Below are positions 46,068 through 52,619 of a DNA stretch of 64,000 bases, piece by piece. The notes under the pieces are model-generated. The model did not search any database. It saw only the letters and a program-made list of their open reading frames with translations, and was not told the DNA's origin. This stretch comes from Desulfobacterales bacterium. GTDB lineage: Bacteria; Desulfobacterota; Desulfovibrionia; Desulfovibrionales; Desulfothermaceae. The stretch lies in NCBI GenBank assembly GCA_027064715.1, contig JAMOPG010000245.1:1-64000 (forward strand). The letters run 5' to 3'. Both the position numbers and the translations under genes were made by a program. Position 1 is the first letter of the stretch. The number at the start of each line of letters is the position of its first letter.

Positions 46068-46808
46068 ATGAACCAACCTTTATTAAGACTCAAGGATGTT
46101 TATTTTAGATATCCTGAATCAGAAAGGTTTGTGCTTCAGGGATTTAATTTTTCTCTATCTTTAGGAGAAAGAGTAGGTATAATTGGTCCAAATGGAGAAG
46201 GAAAGACCACTTTTTTGCACATTTGTGTTGGTTTACTAAAGCCAAATAAAGGAGATATCTTTTTTAAAGGTAGAAAAATAAAAAAAGAAAAAGACCTGTT
46301 AGAACTTCGGCGTACCATTGGTCTTGTGTTCCAAAATCCAGATGATCAACTCTTCTCGCCAACTATATTAGAAGACGTGGCCTTTGGACCATTAAACTTG
46401 GGACTGTCTAAAGAAGAAGCCAAAAAAAGGGCATTATGGGCACTTGAGCTTGTTGGTTTAAATGGCATGGAAAATAGGATCACAAACAAACTTTCTGCAG
46501 GAGAAAAAAGATTATTGTCCCTTGCCACTATTATTGCCATGAAGCCTCAGGTTATGCTCTTGGATGAACCAACAACAGGACTCGCTCCTGAGACTAGAGA
46601 AAGGATTATATGCCTGCTCAATGATCTACCAATGGATTTAGTGATCGTGTCCCATGATTGGGATTTTCTGGTAAGGACCACCAATAACCTATATCTTTTG
46701 AAGGATGGGCAGCTTATTAAAAAGGATATGTCCATATTACACAAGCATAAACACGTCCATCCCTATGGAGACATTCCCCATGAACACTGTGATGTATATG
46801 TTATTTAA
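46068..46808 (+). CDS. nikO: NikO/CbiO-type ATPase with His-rich tail
   Basis: A 246-residue ABC ATPase. Walker A is GPNGEGKTT, the Q-loop is FQNPDDQLFSPTILEDVAFGP (the CbiO/EcfA hallmark), the signature is LSAGEKRLLSLA, Walker B is VMLLDEPTTGL, and the switch His lies in VIVSHDWDFL. The last 22 residues, after the normal end of the domain, include six His and one Cys (HKHKHVHPYGDIPHEHC, 225-241). This tail could bind Ni2+ in the cytosol. AGGAA precedes the ATG. It is the last gene of the operon. Confidence 0.93.
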   Translation: MNQPLLRLKDVYFRYPESERFVLQGFNFSLSLGERVGIIGPNGEGKTTFLHICVGLLKPNKGDIFFKGRKIKKEKDLLELRRTIGLVFQNPDDQLFSPTILEDVAFGPLNLGLSKEEAKKRALWALELVGLNGMENRITNKLSAGEKRLLSLATIIAMKPQVMLLDEPTTGLAPETRERIICLLNDLPMDLVIVSHDWDFLVRTTNNLYLLKDGQLIKKDMSILHKHKHVHPYGDIPHEHCDVYVI

Positions 46809-46852
46809 AAAACTCTGCATGTGGCCAAAAGGCAATGATCTCTTTGTGTTAA

Positions 46853-46899
46853 ATTAGGTTATAAACATTATCTTCTTGCTCCACTAAAAGTGGCCTAAT
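46853..46899 (+). other. Nested inverted repeats after the nik operon
   Basis: ATTAGG (46853-46858) pairs with CCTAAT (46894-46899), and directly inside its 3' arm CCACT-AAA-AGTGG (46881-46893) forms a small perfect hairpin. No T-tract follows. It lies between the convergent nikO and the gene ending at 46932, so it may be an RNA end structure or a weak terminator. The rest of the 46809-46931 gap holds nothing I recognise. Confidence 0.4.
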
Positions 46900-46931
46900 C
46901 TATATAGCCAGTCTTTTGGTCTCATCGCATA

Positions 46932-47426
46932 TTACTGGAGGTTTTTGCTTGATTTTGCACCTAGTGAATGCAACTTGGTAATGACATTTTGTCCTTTTTC
47001 TGTCCTTTTCCATGCTTCAAAAAATTGCATCCAATCTCTAAAATCATAAACCTTTTCATCTAACTGATCCTCATGGGCAGAAACCCAAAGATGAAAAATA
47101 GATATTTCAACTTCAAATGCCTTACTATTTAAAACACTGGGAATTACGTCATGAGAAAATCTTTCCCCTTCATAATTTTTTAATATAAAATCTAAAACAG
47201 CACGTTGAGAAACATCTGGACTAAGTTTCTTTCCATTTAACTCACTTGCAAGCTTATACAATAACTCATATTCTTTTTGAATATGAGAGAGTACTTCGTC
47301 AGGGATTTTTAATACTATTGAGCCATCATTTCCTTCAGATGTAGCAAAATAAAATCTAAGCCACATCTCAAATTTTATTACATCACATATTTCCTTTAAT
47401 GCCTTTTTAAATTTTTCCTGCGCCAT
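46932..47426 (-). CDS. Hypothetical soluble protein
   Basis: A 164-residue protein of unknown family, mostly helical, starting AQEKFKKALKEICDVIKFEMWLRFYFATSEG. It has aromatic-rich C-terminal helices (FEVEISIFHLWVSAHEDQLDEKVYDFRDWMQFFEAWKR) and no metal or catalytic motif that I can identify. The frame opens at 47438; the ATG at 47426 has GGGAG five bases upstream. It is separated from the S24 repressor gene by 14 bases and should be on the same transcript, so it may be a co-regulated accessory protein. Confidence 0.7.
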   Translation of the reverse strand: MAQEKFKKALKEICDVIKFEMWLRFYFATSEGNDGSIVLKIPDEVLSHIQKEYELLYKLASELNGKKLSPDVSQRAVLDFILKNYEGERFSHDVIPSVLNSKAFEVEISIFHLWVSAHEDQLDEKVYDFRDWMQFFEAWKRTEKGQNVITKLHSLGAKSSKNLQ

Positions 47427-47440
47427 ATCTACTCCCATTT

Positions 47441-48058
47441 TTAGACTTTTCTGAAAAACCCAACCACTTTACCCAAATAACTAAATATCTCTGTATTGTA
47501 AGAAAGGTAGGGATACGTAACATTGTCAGAAATTAAAATCAATCCCTTTTGTCCAACACCTATCCTGCGTACCAAAACTATGTGATCATCTGCAAACTTT
47601 ATCTCAAAAATTCCAATATCTCCTATGGATAGATTGTGGTTTTTCTCAAAGAACAACACATCACCTTTTTTAAAAGTGGGAGACATTGAATCATCCTGCA
47701 TCTTTATATAAAAATAATCTTTTTGAGAAAAAGAAAAAATATCTCCTTTAATTTCCAGTATATTTGGATCTTTTTTATCTAACTCACTTTTTAAAAAGGG
47801 CTCTATTATGATCTTATGTTGCCCTTTATTTGGCTTTAAATAAGGTTCTCCTTCTCCACTCAAAAAATAAGTAGGATTTAAATTGTATTTTGAACAGATA
47901 TCCACAATCCATTTAACAGGGACTCTGCCTTTTTGTTTTGCCAAAGAAATAGCAGCCCTGCCTACCCCTAACTCTCTTGCCAATTCAGCCTGGTTTTTAA
48001 TTGGAGTTAGTTTTGTAATTTCAAAAAAAAATTCATTAAATGTTAGTTGTTTTGTCAT
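47441..48058 (-). CDS. HTH + S24 (LexA/CI-like) repressor
   Basis: A 205-residue protein. The N-terminal helix-turn-helix is QAELARELGVGRAAISLAKQKGRVPVKWIVDICSKYNL (residues about 23-60), of the CI/Bac_C1 repressor type. The C-terminal S24 peptidase-like domain has the nucleophile-type Ser124 in MQDDSMSPTFKKGDVLFF. The Lys of the Ser-Lys dyad appears to be replaced by Arg164 (HIVLVRRIG), so RecA-stimulated self-cleavage may be lost. The start is an ATG in the ATGA overlap with the preceding gene; a TTG further upstream is less likely. No prophage genes are nearby. Confidence 0.85.
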   Translation of the reverse strand: MTKQLTFNEFFFEITKLTPIKNQAELARELGVGRAAISLAKQKGRVPVKWIVDICSKYNLNPTYFLSGEGEPYLKPNKGQHKIIIEPFLKSELDKKDPNILEIKGDIFSFSQKDYFYIKMQDDSMSPTFKKGDVLFFEKNHNLSIGDIGIFEIKFADDHIVLVRRIGVGQKGLILISDNVTYPYLSYNTEIFSYLGKVVGFFRKV

Positions 48059-48756
48059 AGGGGAGAATTCCAATTTTCTTTTGGTGCCTCATAAAACCAA
48101 AATCCTATAACTCCCTTTTGTCTTTTTATGTTTGGATTCTTGAGCCATAAAAGGATCTTTTGATAAGAATCAAATACCCTGAGAAACGCCTTTTCATCCC
48201 CTCCCATATCAGGATGGGTTTTAAATAGTGCTTGTTTATAGGCCTTTTTTACAAGATTATATGGATTTTCAGAAGATATAAGCTCTTTTTGATTGATCTT
48301 AAGTAACCTCAATTCATTGGATATCCCAGACAACATCACCTTTTCTCTGGGATAAATGACACTTTTCCCAACAATCTTCTTCCTTCCCATATTTAAAATT
48401 TCCCTCTTGGCTTTATCTTTATTACCAAAATATTTTACATTATCCCACCAGATCTCGCCCAGCAAAAACACCATTTTTTCCATATCATAAACAGGTTTTT
48501 TGCCATGGCTTCTAGTAAAAAAATAGGAATATACATCCTCACTACCAAATGGGAGGATATTCAAAATAAGATAATGCACATTAAAAGAAAATGTGGCATA
48601 CTTCACCTCAATGGCCCTAAGTAAATTGTTAAACCATTTAAGTTTAAACACAAAATCTTCTTTACACCTTTTTGAACAATATTTTCTTCTATTTTTCTCA
48701 AGGGGCAGGCCACAGCAGACACATTTTCTTTCCCTTTTTATTACATCCAAATACAT
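48055..48756 (-). CDS. J-domain protein with N-terminal zinc finger
   Basis: A 233-residue protein. Residues 10-35 are a treble-clef-like zinc finger, KCVCCGLPLEKNRRKYCSKRC. A central region with aromatic residues (NNLLRAIEVKYATFSFNVHYLILNILPFG) follows. Near residue 170-215 lies a J domain: NPYNLVKKAYKQALFKTHPDMGGDEKAFLRVFDSYQKIL, with the HPD motif needed to stimulate DnaK. It is probably a specialised DnaK co-chaperone. The ATG at 48756 follows AGAGGTG at 7 bases. It overlaps the repressor start by 4 bases (ATGA), so the two are tightly coupled. Confidence 0.83.
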   Translation of the reverse strand: MYLDVIKRERKCVCCGLPLEKNRRKYCSKRCKEDFVFKLKWFNNLLRAIEVKYATFSFNVHYLILNILPFGSEDVYSYFFTRSHGKKPVYDMEKMVFLLGEIWWDNVKYFGNKDKAKREILNMGRKKIVGKSVIYPREKVMLSGISNELRLLKINQKELISSENPYNLVKKAYKQALFKTHPDMGGDEKAFLRVFDSYQKILLWLKNPNIKRQKGVIGFWFYEAPKENWNSPL

Positions 48757-48778
48757 TTTTAACACCTCTTAATCTTCG

Positions 48779-50497
48779 CTATTTTCCCTTTTTAAAAAAA
48801 TCAGCAATCTCTGTCAAAGGATAAGTATTTATCACATCCTCTTTTTCTAACCAACCTCTTCTTGCTTGATATATCCCATATTTTAGAACATTAAAACCAC
48901 CTTTTGAATGGGCATCTGAATTTATTGCCACTTTTACTCCAATCTCTTTTGCCATTTTTAGATATTGATCATTTAGATCAAGCCTGTCTGGTTGAGAATT
49001 TAATTCTAAAACACATCCTGTAGTGTAAGCATGCTTGATAATTTGTTCCATATCTACTTTATATGGCGGTCTTTTGCCAATAAGCCTGCCTGTTGGATGT
49101 CCAATAATAGTTACATGAGGATTGTCCATGGCCCTTTTGATCCTCTTTGTCTGATCTTTTTCTGATAAATTAAACTTACTGTGGACTGAGGCGATAACAT
49201 AATCTAGTTCTTTAAGTATAGAGTCAGATAAATCCAATGATCCATTGTCTAATATGTCTACTTCTATGCCTTTAAAAACCCTAATCTTCCCTTTATATCT
49301 TTCATTTATTTCATCTATTTCATCTAATTGTCTCATTAATCTTTTCTCGTCTAGACCATTTGCTATTTTTAATCTCTTTGAGTGGTCTGTAATACCTATG
49401 TATTCGAATCCAAGCACCATTGCTGCTAAAACCATCTCTTCAATGGTATTACTTCCATCTGTGTAGGTTGTATGAATATGAAGATCACCTTTTAGATCAC
49501 TTTGTTCTATGAGATGAGGAATTGCCCTTAATTTCGCTAATTCTAACTCTTCTTTCCCTTCTCTTATCTCTGGTGGGATATAATCAATATCAAGTTCATC
49601 AAATATCTCTTCTTCACATTTATTATAAAAGATTTCGTTTCCCCAGATATTAGATATACCAAGATCCTTTTTTACAAAATCACAAAACTTATTATTAAAT
49701 TCAACAGATCCTGTATATTTTATTAAATCAATTCCCCAACTCTTGTTACATGTATTAATCAAATTAAATCTTAGTCCAGATGAAAACTTTAATATATAAC
49801 TATCTTTTTCAGATAAAAATTTTATGTCTTTTAAATCTGCATATCTCTTGATTATCTGATCCTTCTCATAACTATCTTTAATCAATACATCTATATTTGA
49901 AACCACCTCCTTTTTACGCCTATAACTTCCAACTACCATAAAATTAGATCCATAAGATTCTTTCAAATATGATTCAAATTGAATAACTAGGGGCTCTACA
50001 TCACAAAATTTAAATACCTTTTCTCTCTTTATATAACTTTCCAATGCCTTTTTAAATTTTCTTTCACTTTTTTCACCAAAACCAGGTATATCTCTTAAAT
50101 TGCCATTATTTATTAAAATTAAAAAATCTTCAGGAGATGTAACATTAAATTTCTCATAAAGAATTCTAATTTTTTTGATTCCAATGCCAGGAATATTTAA
50201 AAGCTCAAAAATGCCCTGGGGATATTTTTCTCTATATCTTTGTATTAATTGTAAAGAACCAGTATTGATTATCTCTTTTATCTTTTTTTCTATATTTTTT
50301 CCTATGCCTGGGATAGATGTGATGTCTTTACCCTGGATAACAAGATCTGCAATAGAATCCCCATATCCTGATATAACCCTGGCTGCGTTTTTGTATGCCC
50401 TGATTTTAAAAGGATTTTCTCCTTCAAATTCAAGATATGTGGCCAGCTCTTTTAAAAGTGATGCTATTTCTTCATTGGTGGGATAAAAACTCTTCAT
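48779..50497 (-). CDS. polX: PolX-family protein with degenerate polymerase site and intact PHP nuclease
   Basis: A 572-residue PolX: helix-hairpin-helix motifs (ITSIPGIGKNIEKKIKEI, LNIPGIGIKKI, IPGFGEKSERK), a family X polymerase palm and fingers, and a C-terminal PHP domain (345-570). In the palm, GSYRRKKEVVSNIDVL has Asn201 where the first catalytic Asp is expected and keeps Asp203; GLRFNLIN has Asn245 in place of the third Asp. Two of three metal-binding Asp are therefore lost. The PHP residues look intact: DLHIHTTYTDGS, GITDHSKRL, GIEVDIL, SVHSKF, GHPTGR, NSDAHSK. It is probably a 3'-5' exonuclease or repair nuclease that no longer polymerises. It begins 4 bases after the HNH gene stop. 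Confidence 0.9.
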   Translation of the reverse strand: MKSFYPTNEEIASLLKELATYLEFEGENPFKIRAYKNAARVISGYGDSIADLVIQGKDITSIPGIGKNIEKKIKEIINTGSLQLIQRYREKYPQGIFELLNIPGIGIKKIRILYEKFNVTSPEDFLILINNGNLRDIPGFGEKSERKFKKALESYIKREKVFKFCDVEPLVIQFESYLKESYGSNFMVVGSYRRKKEVVSNIDVLIKDSYEKDQIIKRYADLKDIKFLSEKDSYILKFSSGLRFNLINTCNKSWGIDLIKYTGSVEFNNKFCDFVKKDLGISNIWGNEIFYNKCEEEIFDELDIDYIPPEIREGKEELELAKLRAIPHLIEQSDLKGDLHIHTTYTDGSNTIEEMVLAAMVLGFEYIGITDHSKRLKIANGLDEKRLMRQLDEIDEINERYKGKIRVFKGIEVDILDNGSLDLSDSILKELDYVIASVHSKFNLSEKDQTKRIKRAMDNPHVTIIGHPTGRLIGKRPPYKVDMEQIIKHAYTTGCVLELNSQPDRLDLNDQYLKMAKEIGVKVAINSDAHSKGGFNVLKYGIYQARRGWLEKEDVINTYPLTEIADFFKKGK

Positions 50498-50501
50498 ACA
50501 A

Positions 50502-51002
50502 CTACCATAGATCCTTCAAGATACCTTCTAATCCAAGTAGCTTTAATTTTAAAGAAAAAAACTCTGAAATAGTTGGCATAACTGGCTTTCTAATGAGAGT
50601 AAGACCAGCTTCTGAGGGGAGTTTATTTCCCTTTTTTTGGTTACACTTTACGCAAGCAGTTACAACATTGGTCCAAGAAAAACTACCTCCCCTGCTTTTT
50701 GGGATTATGTGATCAATGGTAGGAGAGCTCTTTATTTTTTTACCACAATACTGACAAGTATATAAATCTCTAATAAAAATATTTTTTTTGGATAAAGGAA
50801 CACGTCTTTTGTAAATATTTCTAACAAATTTTATAAGCCTAACAATCAAAGGAACCTTAAGTGTCTTCTCAAATCCTTTTATAACTTTCTTACTATATTT
50901 TAACACCTCCACTTTTTTTTGCACAATTAATTTTACTGCCCTTTTCCAGCTAACAATATTTAAATAGGAATAATCTGCATTTAAAACAACCACTTGATTC
51001 AT
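50502..51002 (-). CDS. HNH endonuclease family protein
   Basis: A 166-residue protein. The N-terminus VVVLNADYSYLNIVSWKRAVKLIVQKKVEVLKY is the usual lead of this stand-alone HNH class. The core is RDLYTCQYCGKKIKSSPTIDHIIPKSRGGSFSWTNVVTACVKCNQKKGNK, with zinc pairs CxxC twice and the D-H and N catalytic residues. Such proteins are common in Desulfobacterota genomes; the physiological target is unknown. The ATG at 51002 (GGAGGTG SD) is preferred over an upstream GTG. It leads the HNH-polX-J-domain-S24 run. Confidence 0.88.
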   Translation of the reverse strand: MNQVVVLNADYSYLNIVSWKRAVKLIVQKKVEVLKYSKKVIKGFEKTLKVPLIVRLIKFVRNIYKRRVPLSKKNIFIRDLYTCQYCGKKIKSSPTIDHIIPKSRGGSFSWTNVVTACVKCNQKKGNKLPSEAGLTLIRKPVMPTISEFFSLKLKLLGLEGILKDLW

Positions 51003-51101
51003 CTCACCCACCTCCTGCTTATCAATGACCTGATAAATCCAGGACGTAGGTGTTTATTAACAAAAAAATGGTATGTTGAAAAGGGTTAATAGAATATTGG
51101 T

Positions 51102-52616
51102 TTACCAGAGGGTCTTAAGTGTGGTTCCAGGATAATAAAACTTTAAGATCTCTTTAAAATTATATCCCTTTTTCCCCATTATAGCACCACCCCATTGGGA
51201 ATAACCCACTCCGTGCCCCCATCCTTTACCTTTGAATATTAGGGTGTTTCCCTGTTTTTCAATCTTGAATAATATCTCTGGTAGACCCAATGCCCTTCTT
51301 AAAGTTGTCCTTGTCCTGTATTCCTTGGTTATAGAATTGGAAACAATCTTTATCTTTACTATTCTACCAGAAGGTCCCCTCTTTGTAGGCACAATCTCTT
51401 TCAACCCTTTGACAGGCAATCCAATGGCTCTAAGTCGTTTTTCCACATCACGGATAGTATAACTTCTTTTCCACTTGGCCATCTTTCCCTTTAAGCTCAA
51501 TGGATCTGGCTTTGCCACAAGGTATTCTTTATTCAACTTAAAGATATAGCTCGCATCTGCTGTGTATCCTCCATTATTCGCGGTGAACATTGCCAAAATG
51601 GGCCTATTTTTTTCAATTAATACCATTCCTCTGGTCTCATTTACTGCCTGAGTAGTTCTTTTGGTCTCTCTATCAACCCCTTTATATGCCTGATCTCCTG
51701 CATTATCCACTACATCATATGACCAATTCTTTCTATGCAATATTTGATAATATGCATAAGTTCTAGCAGCCACAGCTTGCGCCTTTAAGGTCTCTAATGG
51801 CCACGAAGGATAAGACTCTGATGGAACCACCCCCCAAAGATAGCTCTCTATATCAAGCACATTCAACACCATCAATTTATCACCTTTGTATGGTTTTATT
51901 ATTATTTTTCCTCTTACCCTTTTCTTATAATCACCAGAGATCACTTTTATAGGTATTGATGACTCAATAACTAATTGTTTTCCATCGTAGGAAGAACTAG
52001 TTATTAAAAGTTCATCTTTTGTTGTAGGTGTTCCATTTATTACAAGATCTTTTCCAATACATTTTACACTGTGTATTTTCCTTAAAAGTAGAACTCTAAT
52101 AATAGGAGGAGCCTTTTTTATTTCAGGTTTTACTTCTGGTGGCTTAACCATAGTTAAGGCTTGACCTAGAAGTGCCTCAGACTGATATTTATACCTACCT
52201 TCTGGAAATTCTTTTAAATATTCTTTAAACACAGCTGATGAATCTTTATATTTTCCCATATCAAAAAGTAGTAATCCCTTTCTATATAGAGCTATCTCTT
52301 TACCTTCTGGATATTTAATAATTATCTCATTGTATATGTCTAAAGCTTGATCCTCTGCATCTAAAAATGTTGCTAACAGATTGGCTTTATATAATAACAC
52401 CTTAAGTCTAGTTTGTTTATAAGGAGTGACCTCAAAAGCAGTATTATATGCATCAAGGGCATCAAGATACTTCCCAACATCTATTAAATAACTAGCATAG
52501 CTAATATTCCACTGGGCGAGCCTTTCTTGAGCCAAAGTATTTTCATCCACTTGGGCAACTGCTACTGAACTATAAATTATAAATAATAACATCACTATAA
52601 TTATTTTTTTCCTCAT
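51102..52616 (-). CDS. Exported SpoIID/LytB-domain protein with TPR repeats
   Basis: A 504-residue protein. A signal peptide ends near SSVAVAQ (residue 21). TPR-like repeats cover 30-160 (YASYLIDVGKYLDALDAYNTAFEVTP, ALYRKGLLLFDMGKYKDSSAVFKEYLKEFPEG). The SpoIID domain follows from about 240: VVPSESYPSWPLETLKAQAVAARTYAYYQILHRK, with the catalytic-type Glu of SpoIID transglycosylases in PSE. The C-terminus ends WGHGVGYSQWGGAIMGKKGYNFKEILKFYYPGT. It probably cuts or modifies peptidoglycan. It is last in the eight-gene envelope operon and starts 3 bases after the AsmA-like gene. Confidence 0.88.
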   Translation of the reverse strand: MRKKIIIVMLLFIIYSSVAVAQVDENTLAQERLAQWNISYASYLIDVGKYLDALDAYNTAFEVTPYKQTRLKVLLYKANLLATFLDAEDQALDIYNEIIIKYPEGKEIALYRKGLLLFDMGKYKDSSAVFKEYLKEFPEGRYKYQSEALLGQALTMVKPPEVKPEIKKAPPIIRVLLLRKIHSVKCIGKDLVINGTPTTKDELLITSSSYDGKQLVIESSIPIKVISGDYKKRVRGKIIIKPYKGDKLMVLNVLDIESYLWGVVPSESYPSWPLETLKAQAVAARTYAYYQILHRKNWSYDVVDNAGDQAYKGVDRETKRTTQAVNETRGMVLIEKNRPILAMFTANNGGYTADASYIFKLNKEYLVAKPDPLSLKGKMAKWKRSYTIRDVEKRLRAIGLPVKGLKEIVPTKRGPSGRIVKIKIVSNSITKEYRTRTTLRRALGLPEILFKIEKQGNTLIFKGKGWGHGVGYSQWGGAIMGKKGYNFKEILKFYYPGTTLKTLW

Positions 52617-52619
52617 AAA

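Noticed and set aside
47441-48058. Repressor as a sign of an integrated prophage
   Set aside because: No integrase, structural, lysis or attachment-site features occur nearby; neighbours are chromosomal-type genes on the same strand.
46932-51002. Toxin-antitoxin or restriction-modification system
   Set aside because: There is no methyltransferase, no small toxin/antitoxin pair and no recognisable restriction endonuclease; the HNH protein is a common stand-alone type.
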